Positions 1 to 12,124 of a DNA stretch of 64,000 bases are shown here, in pieces. The position numbers and the translations under genes are program-made. Source of the DNA: Parascedosporium putredinis (Eukaryota; Ascomycota; Sordariomycetes; Microascales; Microascaceae); the NCBI GenBank assembly GCA_949357655.1, contig CASHTG010000006.1, positions 496,001-560,000 on the forward strand, read 5' to 3'. The notes under the pieces are model-generated. The model saw only the letters and a program-made list of their open reading frames with translations, did not search any database and had not been told where the DNA came from. Every line of letters begins with the position of its first letter. The first letter of the stretch is position 1.

Positions 1-1600
1 TGTGCAAAGTACCCAAGGAGCTGATGGGCAGGGAGGGATCACGGGGATCACGATGAGGTTGAAGCCGCTGGAGGTAGCAATCGAGACGGCTCCCGCCCGG
101 GCGGCGAACAAAAGTAAAGGGGTCCGAGGACGCTGGAGTGACTTCGACCCATGATGAAAGAGGAAAAGCGAGCTCAGTGGAAGATGGGCAGGGATTTGCT
201 TGGTTTGTCCCCGGGGGTATTTGGGTAAGCGATATGAGATTCGCGCAAAGGGAACAAAAATAGGTTCACGGAGAAGTAGAAGAGAACTCTCAGTTGAATT
301 ACCTGGTCTGTATTATCGAAAGGCGTACAAGGAGGGGTTGTGGCCGGGATTTTATATCTGGAAGAGGAGCGCTGTTGGAGTGCGGGTAGTGGAGCGGGTA
401 GTACTACTAATCCTCCTGCGTATTGTGTAAATAACTGGATGTAGCCTCCGAGATTCTCGTCTGCCCTTCCCTCTGATTCTATCCCTCTCGCTCGTTTGAA
501 AAAGTTTTCCCTCCCTCAACAGTCTTTCTTCTTCACCCACCCTCGGCTATCGGCCCGGGCCACACGAACGTACCGTCAGCCCTATTATCAATAGGGAATC
601 CGAATTCCCGGGCGATCAACAGCTCATGACCAATCCTCCGACCTCATAGATGTCGTCACAACAAAGGGTTTCTTTGGAAGAAAAGAGGGGAAGAAGAGAA
701 AAAAAAGCCACAAGGCATCGAGCTTGAAGTGGGGTGCCCCCTGGTACCCCTTCCGCTACCGCTACCGGCGGCCGAGTCCGGTAGCTGAGTTTCTTTGCCT
801 CGCGGACGGAAAGGGGGTTGTATCTCATCAGATCTGTGACGGCTGAACAGGCAATTGGGGGAAGGGAAAGATCTTCACGAAAACTGGGCCTTCAAGCCAC
901 GGTGCTAGGCAAAGTCAATGTCTCACCAGGTCCAGCGTTATCATCCTTCTCGGCGCCCAATGTTCTCTTTTAGAGTTCTATGATTCAAGCCTCAATGAAT
1001 TAGGCTAGCCTCCCTTGTGTTGTGCGCCGAAGGAACCATTGGCACTAACATCACCAAGGTCTAACGCCGCGCTGCCAGCGGAATAGCACCAAAAACGTCA
1101 GAATTACAGTAATGGAATAGTCCGGCGTTCCCTTCCCTTCTACTCTAAAATACGTTACTCGGAAACCAGGGGGACGGCCCAGATCGGGGTGGAATAAGTG
1201 TAATAATGTAGATGATGATGAAAGAGGGCACATAGAGAGATACTGGAGAGGTCCAGGGGACGGGGAAAGGGTCCATATTGAACCTACATCAATTGATGTA
1301 GCTGGTGTAAAGACAAATTGCCATAAACATCCTCCTTGACGGTTTTGCGAGCTTAGGCCAAGAGAGGTAATGGGCGGCCACCGACTCTAAGTTCAGGTTT
1401 GAAATGCTGCAAGCTAGATCGATGGGAAGAGGAATACCCCCTTCGACACACGGATATGGCAGCAGCGTGTGCTCTCTTCCCACCTTGATCTTATGATCTC
1501 ACCAACAGCGGTGTAGGTGAGGCGGTGGGGGATGCTTAAAGCGCGGATACACTGTAAAGTAGATGATTTGTTGCAAATCTACAGTTCCCTCTAGCTCCTT

Positions 1601-1625
1601 CTCTTCTTCTTCTTCTTCTTCTTCG
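1601..1625. repeat. CTT/GAA trinucleotide microsatellite
   Basis: About seven to eight CTT units run without interruption on the + strand. Read on the minus strand they give a run of Glu codons in spurious ORFs. It lies about 65 bp from the G-rich tract. Confidence 0.8.
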
Positions 1626-1687
1626 CCCCCTACCTTGTGTCTCCAAGGATAGGAAGCTGCTTCGTACATGTAAGTGATGAGCGTGTG

Positions 1688-1758
1688 AGGGGCGGGGCGG
1701 AGAGTGGGGATGACGGGGCGACGGGGCGAGGGATCGGGGGCGGGGAGCGGGGCGGGAG
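1688..1758 (+). other. G-rich tract with G-quadruplex potential
   Basis: About ten runs of three to five G are separated by short loops within 70 bases of the + strand, interrupted mainly by C, A and T singles. Four closely spaced G runs are enough for an intramolecular quadruplex, so several overlapping ones could form. No gene is supported here, so any role is inference. Confidence 0.55.
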
Positions 1759-2646
1759 GCTTGAGCAATCAAAGGTTCTCTCGTCTCTATCTGTATAGAA
1801 AAGAAAAGAAGAAAGGTGGGCAGAGGGATGAGGTGAGGTGGTGAGACGATGTGCCGCTGCAAAGACACCCCCAGCGAAGGTCCATTGCATCTCGGATTTG
1901 TCGTCTGTTAGTAGAAACACGACCGGGAAGTCATGGCGAGTGCTTTATAACGAGAGCTGAATAGACGCGGTCTTTAGTCTTTCTCGTCAAGGCCGGAATC
2001 ATATCACCGAATTGCAAGTAAATGGGAATCCGGAATGATCCGGCATCGTACCCGGGGCGATGACCGCGATGGGGGAGCGCTAGGTCCATCTTGAAAGCAT
2101 GAGTTGATGATGAGGACTCGGAGAAAAACGACAAGATTTTCAGAAGTCAAACAGGAGATAGAGAATCTGATTCAACCGGCACCCATCTTTACGCCATTCG
2201 AGCTTTCCAAATATACCTTCTCAAATATAATGGCTTGTTGTTCCAGGTTTTCATGAACCTCATTCCTTTTTCTTCTATTCAGGAGCTTTCATCGTTATTT
2301 TGCCTTTGCCACGTGCCTATTTAGAAGAAGAACGCTTGTCCGGAACGTCCGGTTCCTCCATACTTTCATGCCACTGAGAACTCCGCAGGGCGACTGACTA
2401 TGGCTGCATAGGGGTTTTAGAGTAGAGGAAGAGGAAGAGGAGGCAGAAGTGGTTGGTTCAACGTCGCGAAGAGTTCGGCCAAAGAATAGAAAGAGAGAAA
2501 AATAAAACAGAAAGTCAAAGAGAGGAATGTGCGCTAGAATATCGAGGGAACAACGTAAAGGGTCAAAGTGGCAAAACTTAAGCACTCACAAAAAAGGGGA
2601 ATCAGAAGATAAAAATAAACGAAAACCTTGCAAGAAAAAGCTAAAC

Positions 2647-5267
2647 CTAACACCTGTTCCCGGGACAGCCCACCATAGTCCCCAGCACGCTTCCAGACAC
2701 GCCCGCCAGCTCCAGCGCCGCGCCGACCACCCCGCCGAGGCCCTCGCCCGCCAACATGCCCGCCGCCACGGCGAAGCAGTACATGCCGAAGTTGGCCGGC
2801 CACTTGCGGCGCCAAAAGTGCGCGACGACGGCCCCCGTCAGCGTGGCGGTCGCGTACACGGTGGCGGGGATGACGAAAGCGATGCCGATGGACATCCAGT
2901 TGGGCAGCCACTGCCGGTAGCGCTCGCGCGGCCCCGTGAGGAAAAAGTGCTTGGCGACGACCTGGGCCACGCACACGCCGCCGAGGACGCAGGCGAAGAT
3001 GGCCGACGACCGGGGATGGGCAGATCCGGGTTCGTGACGGCCTCGGCGACGGCGCGCCAGGCCCCGACCGAGGGCGCGGCAAAGGGGCAGACGAAGTCGT
3101 CGGGGAAATCCTCGGGGTGGATCACGCACGGGTAGGCCGCCATGAAGAGGACGAAGATGCCGGGGGCGAGGAACATGGCCACGAGGGTGCCGACGGCCTG
3201 CGCGTAAAACTGCTTGACGGGCGGGGTGCGGAGGAGGAACCCGACGCGGAAGTCGGAGACGAGTGCCGTGGAGACGTCGGCGGCGCCCGCGGCGATGCCT
3301 CCCGCGATGAGGTTGGCCCGCTGCGCGCCCGCGACGGTGAGGCCCTGGCCCGACGTCACGCCGCCGAGGACGAGCTGCGAGGCTTTGCTGGACGCCGTCA
3401 GCGGCGTGATGTCCGTCACCGCCCCGCCGTGGATGCTCAAGAAGGCGAAGACGACGCCGAGCAGACACGCGAGCACGGCCAGCTCCACCCCCATGTCGAA
3501 CTGCACCTTGCACACCACGGCGGCCACCACCACCATGGCCGCGCTGCCCGTCGCCCACACCCAGCCGGGCACCTGGTCCTCGGGCCCGGCAAAGTCCTCC
3601 ACCAGCGAGCTCGCGTCGCCCTCCGTCCGGCGAGCCTGCCGCGCCAAGAACGCGCTGCCCGGGCCGCCGATACCGCCGTTGCGCTTCTCGAGGACGCCGA
3701 GGAGCTGCCCGCACGCGTTCTTGTACGCAAACTTGAACCCGAGCCACACGACCTTGACGTGCACGAGGAACTCGGCCATGCTGTAAGCCACGAGGATCAG
3801 TACCCCCGGCCAGAGGAGCCAGTACCGCGGCGATGGCACCCAGCCTTCCGTGCCGATCCCGCCCATGGAGTAAAACGTCACGAGGTCGTCCCACCGGTCA
3901 TCCCCTGCACGGGCGTGGCGATGCCCACGCACTCCCCGTCGTCACGAGGAGGGGCCCGATGATGCCCCACGCGAGAACCGACCCGGCGAAGAAGGAGATG
4001 CCGACGTTGAGTCCCACCAGCATCCCGGAACCGATGAAGGCGGGCGTCCACTCAATCATCCATCCCCAGTTCTCCACCGCCAGCGCCGCGTTAGTGTGGC
4101 CGCTCCAGATGTAGAACCACGTAAAGATGTGCCAGTCGTAGAGGATTCCCGGGGCGTAGTAGGATGCCACGCGATGGCATAGCGATGCGGAAAAGGCGAT
4201 GCCCAGGGCCTTGATCTTTTTCATCGCGTCCGCGGCGCCGCTGCCGACCGCGTGCATGGACCGGATGGTGACGGCGGTGGCCGTCGCTGTAAGCCTAGTT
4301 AGCGTGCGAAACACCTCCCGTTTTTTTGTGTTTTTCTTTCGTCCTAATCTACCCGGAATAAAGGAGGGGGTAGCGGCTAAAGATAACGGAAGTGAAAAGG
4401 AATGAAAAACACCCACGAGAAGGAAAGACAAGCCGTAACTCCCTCGCCACATTGATCACAAAGAATTTCCGTAGCGGCACCGCGAAGAAGAGCCCAAAGA
4501 AGGAGCACACGAGCGTCAGCGTCAAAATGCGGCCAAAGTCGTCGATCGGCCGATCTGACAGCAGGCCCAGCTGGTACATGGCCGGAAGAGCGGCGACGAA
4601 AAGGCCCGTCATGCCGCCGGCGCCAGCCGCCGCGGCCTGGATGATGCTATTCTCCTGGGGGCCGAAGACGGAACCGCCGCCGAGATGGGGGTCGTGGGGA
4701 AGAGCCGGGTGAGAGCTTTTATTATGCCGAAGCCGAAAATGGCTCCGAAGAGGGAGGCGCCAAAAGTGAATCCGGTTTTGAGGCCTGTAAATCATGCGTA
4801 GAAAAGTGTTAGATTCTTTCGTCGTTAACTAGTTTTCCTGTACTCGCGAGGAAACAGAGGGGAAAAGAAAGAAACAATAGCTAATGGGGGAGTGGTCCCG
4901 GTTTCTAGGGAGGGATATGTGCGCGCGAACCTAGGTAGACATTGGAGGCGTTGACGAGAGACCCGAGAAGGATCCCCACGGCCACCGCTCTCACAGTGAG
5001 AGGGTTCTCTTCGTGCGGTATGCCCTCCTGCGGCGGAAATGGTTTAAATATATCCTCCTCCACCTCTTCGCCCTTCTCGCCCACCAGAAACGTCTTGTCG
5101 CCGGCTATCGAGGCGCCGCCGCGGCTATAGGTCGAACTCAGCCGGGTTCGTATGCTCGAGGTCGAGCGGAGAGCTTCGGGAAGAGCGCCGGCCGCGGGAT
5201 CATGGTGTAGGCGTATCGGCGACAGGGGCGTTATTTCCGGCAGACGCCGGTCGAATGGGTCCGCCAT
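2647..5267 (-). CDS. Oligopeptide transporter, OPT superfamily
   Basis: Integral plasma-membrane protein of the fungal OPT family, which imports small peptides or related metal-chelating compounds, probably with protons. I read three exons, 5267-4931, 4784-4417 and 4286-2647, with GT-AG borders. The N-terminal cytosolic tail (about 90 residues) is followed by many hydrophobic helices. Family-like segments include NASNVYLGLKTGFTFG at the first splice, LVFPSPTATAVTIRSMH at the second, GPQENSIIQ, and WDDLVTFYSMGGIG. The frame breaks four times, each explained by one missing G/C: near 4687-4691, 3934-3937, 3894 and 3012-3015. With those added the spliced length is 2349 nt (782 aa), and the C-terminus ends VGCPGNRC. 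Four breaks with conserved sequence on both sides argue for assembly errors; genuine decay cannot be formally excluded. Substrate cannot be read from sequence. Confidence 0.93.
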
Positions 5268-6445
5268 GACCGGCGTACGGCACCGAACAGTGGGTAGGAA
5301 AAGAGGGAGCCTGCCGCCCTTTGAGGCTTCGATTTCTTGCTGGAGTTGAATGCAAGATTAGAGGTTCCTTATGCGCTCACTATTTTACAAGAATATCGTC
5401 GTGTGTAAGCCGTGATTGACGCTGCCCGAGGAGCAATAAACAAACGTAAATCCACAAGATGTAGCGAAAAAGAAGAATCAAACGAACCACGGGTGGGACA
5501 AGAACAACATAATGCGTCCCCATCTCCCTCTTAAACAAAAAGACAAGGCACTCCTCTTCCCTCCCACCAGAAGACTACCCATCCCGAGCACCGGCGGCTA
5601 TCTTTGGTCCTTCTTTTCGTCGATCCGCCCTCTCTCTCACCGATCAGCCCACCACGCGTCTCATCTAGCCCAGCCCACATTCTCTCCTACTCTTATCCTT
5701 CAGCGTGGCGAGCAGAGCGGGAGCGGCAAAGAGGGGGATGAGAGGCAAAACGAAAGGGAAAAAAATAGAAACAGGGGAACAAGATAAGAACGCAAACCGG
5801 CTGTTTGGGTCGCCCAAACGTCGCGCGGAGACGTAGGGCCAGGTGATCGCCGTTTCGCGACGTCGGCCCACCGCATTCCTCGTCAATGCCTATTGAGCCG
5901 CGCCGGCCAACATCTGGTGGGTTTTCGCCGATTGTACGACAAGAGTCTTTCGCCTCCCCTAGGAGAATTTCCATTCTTTTTCCCTTTATTCTTCTTTGAA
6001 ATTTTCTGTGTACTCCCTTCTTCACTTATAATTACTTACACCCACCCCCTTGGGAATCTAGAGCAAGGGCTCGAGCGTGTCCCAATCTTCTGCCTTTTAA
6101 GGGTTTGGATGGTGGTTAGTTTTGGATCCATCATGCAATTCCCATGTGGCCCTAGCTCTCTTGCATGGCGGGGTCAAGGTTGAGGTGCGACGGAAGAACA
6201 CAGACTGACGACTACCAGATGATCGCCGCAGGGACTACAATTCTGTAAATAGGTTGTGTTCGCAAAGGACAGACGGATGTGGATATATCAACATCAGAGC
6301 CTTGCAACTCTTGAGTTTGCTAGCTCGTCTCTTTTGCTTATCTATTTTGTCTTATTGCTGTTGTATCTCTTGAACGGGCCGTTGGATCCCTTGCTCATCT
6401 TGAAAACGGGCTTTCCTCGCTCACGCTCAGAGCCCATCATGCCTG
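5268..6445. other. Intergenic region, OPT promoter side
   Basis: Lies upstream of the OPT gene and downstream of ELP3, both transcribed leftwards, so it should hold the OPT promoter and the ELP3 3' end. I see no convincing gene or specific operator in it. Confidence 0.4.
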
Positions 6446-8274
6446 TCACCTCTTCCTCCCGTCTAGCCACTTGCTCATGTACGGCCCGTCAAGCCAGTAT
6501 CCTAGCCTCGCGTAGTAGCTCCGCACGCCCACGCCCGAGATGACGCTAATCTTGACGCTCCCGTGCTCCTCCCTCGCGATCCTCTCCGCCTCCTCCATTA
6601 GTAGCGTCCCGAAGCCCTGGTGTTGGAACTTGCGCGGATCGCGCGCGTGCACCGGTACTGCCGTGCCGTAAACGTGGAGCTCCCGCACCAGGCTGGTCGG
6701 CTGCCCCACGAGCTCCTCGCGGAACGTGTACCGCTCCGTACACCGCCGCAGCCGTAGCAGCGCCACGAGGATGTCCTGCTTCGGGTCTTCGTATGCGAGG
6801 AACGTCTCCCATCCGCCGTTGGCCGCGTAATCGCGGCGCACGAGCTCGATTTGATTGGGACGTATCTTGTGCTTGACCTCGTTGATACCCACCTCGCGCG
6901 TGCGTACGTCGCGACAGGTCGTCCCAAAGTCCTTCATGCGCGCTAGCGCTAGCTCGCGCAGGTTGCCATTCTCTACGCCCGAGGTCACGAGGGGCATGGG
7001 ATGTCGCGCTGCACGCGGTAGATGCGCGTCCAGGGCGGCACGAGGGCTAGGATTCGGGCCACGAGGTCGATGAGGCCGTTGGGTGTGTAGTTTTGGTAGC
7101 GGCCCGTCCGCCAGAGCTCGTACAAGCCCGTCCCACGGATAACGAGGGTGGGGTAGATTTTGAGGCCGTCGGTGCGGAAGGCTGGGTTCTCAAAGTACTC
7201 GCGGAACTGGTCTAGGTCGCGCTCCATGCCGACGTTGGGCAAGTCCGGCATCATGTGGCTGACGACCTTGAACCCGGCATCCTTGGCCAAACAAAACGTT
7301 TCCGCTACGGCCGCGACCGTGTGGCCGCGATTCGTGTCCCGCGCCACGTCCTCGTACAGCGATTGCACGCCAACCTCGAGTCGCGTGCAGCCGTACCGCA
7401 GCATGCTGGTCAAGTGTGGCTGCAGGCAGTAGTCGGGCCGCGTCTCGATGGTGATGCCGACGCACTTGATATTGCTCATCTCCCCGCCGCCACCGCCTCG
7501 TCTACGCTCGAGGTTTGGTAGCCACTGAGGGCGTTGTGCAGCTGGGCGATGAAGTCCTCCCTGTACGACTCCGCGAGCGACATAAACGTACCGCCCATAA
7601 TGATGTACTCGACCTTATCGACAGAGTGGCCCAGCGATTTCAGCTGGTCCACGCGACCTCGGGCCTGTTCGAACGGGTCGTAGCGCGCGCGAATGGCTCG
7701 CATCGATGTCGGCTCGTAGCCCGTGTAGGATTGTGTGCTGTACTCGAAGTCGGAGTCGGGTCCGCCGGGGCAGTAGACGCAGATATTTCCCGTGTAGGCG
7801 ATGTGAGGGCATCTGTGAGGCTTACACATGACGGCTACTACCGCAATGCCTGAAGATGTGCCTAGAAAGAGGGGCAAAAAAAAAACATGTTAGTTCCGGT
7901 CACGACGCTGCCAGAGCCTCTTGGCTCGCCTCTTCTATTGTAGTCTACCCGTCCCCCAGGGTGGCAAGAACATACGGATTGGCTTCGCGATCAGCTTTGG
8001 GAGGATATATTTCTTGTAGTGTTCTGGGATGGCGGCAATGATGGCTGTGAGGGGGGATGTTGTGGAGCTTGTGCTTCCTGGCGAGCTTCGTGCGCAGGCC
8101 ATTGAGATTGATATCCTTGGCCGGGCGGCTCGAATTCTTGGAGTCTTCATGGTCCTCGATTAAAGCGTTCGCAATGTCGGCGCAGCACCTGAGGAACCGC
8201 TCGCTCTCGGGAGGAAGATTCGCATCCTTCTTGCTCCGGCCAGACTTGGTGGCCGTTACCGTTACGGTCGACAT
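6446..8274 (-). CDS. ELP3: Elongator complex catalytic subunit 3 (ELP3)
   Basis: Radical SAM / GNAT enzyme that, in Elongator, starts the modification of uridine 34 in tRNA wobble positions (cm5U family); it was first described as a histone acetyltransferase. Exon 1 is 8274-7976 and exon 2 is 7861-6446, joined at KPIR/TSSG with a GTATGT donor and CTAG acceptor. The radical SAM cysteine cluster lies in CPHIAYTG...NICVYCPGG, followed by SYTGYEPTSMRA. The acetyl-CoA loop is in HQGFGTLLMEEAERIA near the C-terminus. Frame breaks occur at the G6 run 8051-8056 (one extra or two missing bases) and at 7482-7485 and 6998-7000 (one missing base each). Correction gives about 572 aa, close to the usual Elp3 length. 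The first methionine fits the fungal N-terminus and there is no upstream in-frame alternative I can support. Confidence 0.97.
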
Positions 8275-9478
8275 AGTGTGGGGTCTAACTCTGGCTGAAT
8301 ATTGTGAGATGACCCGAGGATTCTCTGTAAATTATGGCTAGGTGCGGGCGGGCTTCGTCTTTCGTATTTGTTGCCGCGTATCGTCAAAAAGGTCGATATC
8401 TGGCGTTTGGGAGGGAGTTCTGTCATTGCAAACCCATTTGACGTGGGGCAAAATTGTCCTGGAAAGAAAGTTCAAAAATTTTGGCGGCGTGTAAATCTGA
8501 GTCTGTCACCCGCGCACAATTGTCGGCACCTGTCAGCATCTTGAGTGGAAACTGATGAATCATCGGGTCGTCGAAATGGCATCGTTTGGTGAGTGTCCAT
8601 TCCAAGACAAGCCTAAGTGGTGGTATTTTTCCTTGATAGAAGGATTAAGAATGGGAGATTATTTTTCAATGTTCATTCTTCATTTCTCGTCTCTGTAGCG
8701 TTTGGATTAGTCTCATCACTCCCTTCCCTGGAGCTTGCTCGAGATAATCAGATATCAAGGGGCGTTTCAACCGCGCCTAGCACGATGAGCCAATGGCGCT
8801 GTCACCAATAGGGATCAGCGTTCCAAGCACACCGCGGCCACGAGCCGAGCTCCCTGGTCTGTCCCAGGTTCCCAAGGTTACAAGGCAATTGATAGCGGCA
8901 GGCACGTTCCGCAACAAACCCCCGACCAATGGGAATCCGTGAGCATATCGGAGGATCCTCGGATATCGAGAGCCGCAACAGCTGCGCCGGGCCGCCAAAA
9001 CACGCTCACTGGCCCAAACGCCCTGCTTCAGCGTCCGTAATCTGCCGGATTGGACCGGGTGCAAGCTGCGGTAAACCCGCCCTGGAGCCTTCCTCGCTTC
9101 TCGGGAGAAGAAATCGCACTCTCTCGAGCAATCTGATTGACGTTGGCTCCCGAAGAACAGCGAGGCCAAACCTGCTTGCAGCCGCAACCTCCAAGAGCTC
9201 TCCCCTCCCCAAATTTCCCCCTTGCCTTTTGGAGCCCCTAAGGAAAAAAAAACGCCCCCAACGACACAACTCCCCGAAACCAAGTCATCCTCTCCACTCC
9301 ACATCATCAACCCGGCACCATTTTGCGCCTTCTTTGTTTTCTTTGTGAATTCTTGTCTTTCTTCAGGGTCTAACGGTCGTCTTTCCTTTCCTGGAGCAAA
9401 ACATCACATTTGCTTCCTTTTCCCCCTTCTTGTTTTGGTGTCGTCATTCGCCGAATCGGCTTCATAAATTCCGCAATC
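8275..9478. other. Divergent promoter region between ELP3 and LSC1
   Basis: About 1.2 kb separate the divergently transcribed ELP3 (-) and succinyl-CoA ligase (+) genes. The 150 bases before the latter are pyrimidine-rich (C/T blocks), typical of fungal 5' leaders. No additional ORF is credible. Confidence 0.45.
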
Positions 9479-10975
9479 ATGCAGGCCTTCTCCAGAGCTC
9501 GCCCTGCCTCCAGGGCCCTTTTCGGCCAGGCCAGGACATACAGCTCCTCCAGCCCTTACGCGGCCACCATCAACAACCTTCGCATCAACTCTGATACCAA
9601 GGTCATCTACCAGGGCTTCACCGGAAAGCAGGGAACGTAAGTTTGCCCAGCAACTTGTTTGTGCCAGGGGTTATCGCCGACCTACGCGGAAACCGAAAGG
9701 GGCCGCTCCCGACGCGAACGCGGGCTCGTTTGTTGAGCTCGACATCCTCCTTTGGCGATGGAGTTCAAAGAACACGGCCACGGCTTCAATGCGCTAACAC
9801 AATACTTCTCTTTTGAATAGTTTCCACGCTCAACAAGCTATCGATTATGGTACGGAAGCTCCTACGATGCCGACCCGGCCGATAAATGGCCGAGGAACCG
9901 AGCGCGGAATAAATGTGTCTGGAAGCTAACGTCGCGATGCTACTGATACAGGAACCCAAGTTGTCGGTGGTACGAATCCCAAGAAGGCTGGCACTATGCA
10001 TCTCGACCGTCCCGTCTTCGCCACCGTCTCCGATGCCGTAAAGGAGACTGGTGCGACTGCGTCTTGCATCTTCGTCCCGTTCGTCTCCGCCTCCTGTCGA
10101 CCCTCCAACATGTCTCCCCTCTTTTCCAATGCGCGATTAGTCTGACATCAATGCTTTGATCAATAGTCCTCCCCTTGCCGCCGCCTCCATCGAGGAGGCC
10201 ATCAACGCCGAGATCCCCCTCGTCGTCGCCATCACCGAGGGTATCCCCCAGCATGGTAAGCGAACACCTCGCGACATCCCTCTCAACGTCTCCGTCTACT
10301 CCGCGGCGAAACCAAAGCTTTCGCCCTGCACCGCGGCCCGTCCAGGTCTTCATCGCTAACCACTTTTTCTTTTTCTTCTTCGTTAGACATGGTCCGCATC
10401 ACCTCCATCCTCAAGTCCCAGTCCAAGAGCCGTCTCGTGGGCCCCAACTGCCCCGGTATCATCGCCCCCGGCCAGTGCAAGATCGGCATCATGCCCGGCA
10501 ACATCCACAAGCGCGGCCGCATCGGCATCGTCTCTCGCTCCGGTACCCTGACCTACGAGGCCGTCAACCAGACCACCCAGGCCGGCCTCGGCCAGTCCCT
10601 CGTCGTCGGTATCGGCGGTGACCCCTTCTCCGGCACCAACTTCATCGACTGCCTCAACGTTTTCCTCAAGGACGAGGAGACCGACGGCATCATCATGATT
10701 GGTGAGATTGGTGGCTCCGCCGAGGAGGACGCCGCCGAGTTCCTCAAGGCCAACAACACCATCAACGGCGGCAAGCCCGTCGTCTCCTTCATCGCCGGTA
10801 TCTCCGCGCCCCCGGCCGCCGCATGGGTCACGCCGGTGCCATCGTCTCCGGCGGCAAGGGCGGTGCCGACTCCAAGATCAAGGCCCTCGAGAGCGCCGGC
10901 GTCATTGTCGAGCGATCTCCCGCCAGCCTTGGCAAGGCCCTCTACAACGAGTTTGTCCGCCGCGACCTCCTCTAA
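9479..10975 (+). CDS. LSC1: Succinyl-CoA ligase alpha subunit, mitochondrial
   Basis: Alpha subunit of the TCA-cycle enzyme that converts succinyl-CoA to succinate with nucleotide phosphorylation in the mitochondrial matrix. Five exons: 9479-9636, 9821-9849, 9952-10078, 10167-10255 and 10387-10975. The first about 25 residues (MQAFSRARPASRALFGQAR) are Arg/Ser/Ala-rich, as in a mitochondrial targeting peptide. CoA-binding and core segments follow: KVIYQGFTGKQGTFHAQQAI, GPNCPGIIAPGQ, GRIGIVSRSGTLTYE and GEIGGSAEEDAAEF. The active-site histidine is in GHAGAI. One C is missing from the run 10809-10813, just before that histidine; adding it restores GRRMGHAGAIVSGGKGGADS and a normal C-terminus (NEFVRRDLL). 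The corrected length is 330 aa, usual for the family. The LSC1 symbol follows the yeast name. Confidence 0.97.
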
Positions 10976-12124
10976 GTTTGAGAGCCCCGTTGCGTGCGTC
11001 TCTCTCTAGCCCTCTACGAGGGAGGTATCCCACCTCCCAGAACGAGCGGGCCCATGTTGGTGAAAAGGGGGATGAAAGAACCGTTGGTGTTGTGTAGGAA
11101 GAAGTTGTTAAAGAGGCTGCGTTGCGTGTCTCCCTTTGAAGATGCAGTGATTGTGCCAACGGAGCGCCTGAGGGTGGTGGCTTTGACAATGCAATGTTCA
11201 GGCCACCCGCCGCTAGGCTCCCAGGCATTGTCGCTCATCTTCCTGTTTATTTACATGTGGAAATTTTTATTATCTGGTACACCATAGACTAGGCTGGGAG
11301 TGGTAGGTAGTATTATATATCTGGGAGATTTTAACAAGAAAAAAACTAAAACGCTACATGTACTGCCTTAGTACACGATCCCCTCGCCCTGTTGCCCGTG
11401 TCTTGCTCATGTTCTGCAACCGCGGAGTTTAGTCATCTGTGAGCGGAGCAGGAGCTTCTCATTGCTTTGCGGTTTCATCAATACCAAATACTCTTTGACT
11501 TTCCATGCTCTCCAAGCAGTAAACGCTCGATGGAAACCTCCGTACTTCAACCTCTCACTCTTGCGTGATTTAGGCGCCGAACTCAACTTGCTAGCCAGTT
11601 GGGAAAACTCCAACGTCCCCTGAAAACGAATAATAATAAAAAGCGGAGTCCTAAGGTCAAGATACGATATCGAGAAGAAGGAGATATAGACGGCGTAAAG
11701 GGAAACCCCCAAAAGGACGGTCGTCAAAATAACAATAATAATAGTGAACATAAACACCGCGACTCCGGCCATGCAGGATATCCGCCATCTTCTCCTCCGG
11801 TGACCCATAGGGCAGAACGACCTTCTATCCCATACCAATTTCAAGCGCTCAAAGCAGAGAGGATGCTTCCAACCGGAGTCACCGTGGAAAGATACGGCCG
11901 GGGAGGCCCGTATGAACTCCGAGGTATGCATATTTCGTAGCAAAAGGGAGGTAAAAGGATCCAGGCTGTGGGGTATGTCGTACTACGATGCACTCGAACC
12001 TTGTCAGGCAATTGCAATAGGTAGGCCGAGTTTGTTTGTGCCACTTTTGTTGCTTTAGTAATGCCCTCGTGGGCGGCATTTCGTCATCAGAAATTCCGTT
12101 CCAGTGCGATGTGAGAACGTGGGC
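10976..12124. other. Intergenic region between convergent LSC1 and UBC1 genes
   Basis: Holds the 3' flanks of two convergent genes. One minus-strand ORF of 178 codons (11407-11943) with a hydrophobic stretch lies inside and is listed separately as doubtful. Confidence 0.4.
11407..11943 (-). CDS. Doubtful ORF with one membrane-like segment
   Basis: An uninterrupted 178-codon frame. Residues about 55-85 form a long hydrophobic segment (FMFTIIIVILTTVLLGVSLY) after a basic patch (GHRRRRWR), as in a single-pass membrane protein. I recognise no family, see no intron, and it sits between the 3' ends of two convergent genes, where chance ORFs are common. It may be noise. Confidence 0.2.
   Translation of the reverse strand: MLRNMHTSEFIRASPAVSFHGDSGWKHPLCFERLKLVWDRRSFCPMGHRRRRWRISCMAGVAVFMFTIIIVILTTVLLGVSLYAVYISFFSISYLDLRTPLFIIIRFQGTLEFSQLASKLSSAPKSRKSERLKYGGFHRAFTAWRAWKVKEYLVLMKPQSNEKLLLRSQMTKLRGCRT

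Larger units (their letters stand above)
1..2646. other. Left-edge intergenic region, no supported gene
   Basis: No open frame here resembles a known protein, and the short ORFs lack introns or motifs that would support them. The region holds a CTT/GAA microsatellite (about 1601-1625) and a strongly G-rich tract (about 1688-1758), listed separately. It lies 3' of the oligopeptide transporter gene, which ends at 2647 on the minus strand. Confidence 0.5.

Noticed and set aside
3117..3962. 281-codon plus-strand ORF opposite the OPT gene
   Set aside because: GC-rich antisense shadow; the His/Arg/Glu-rich product has no family features.
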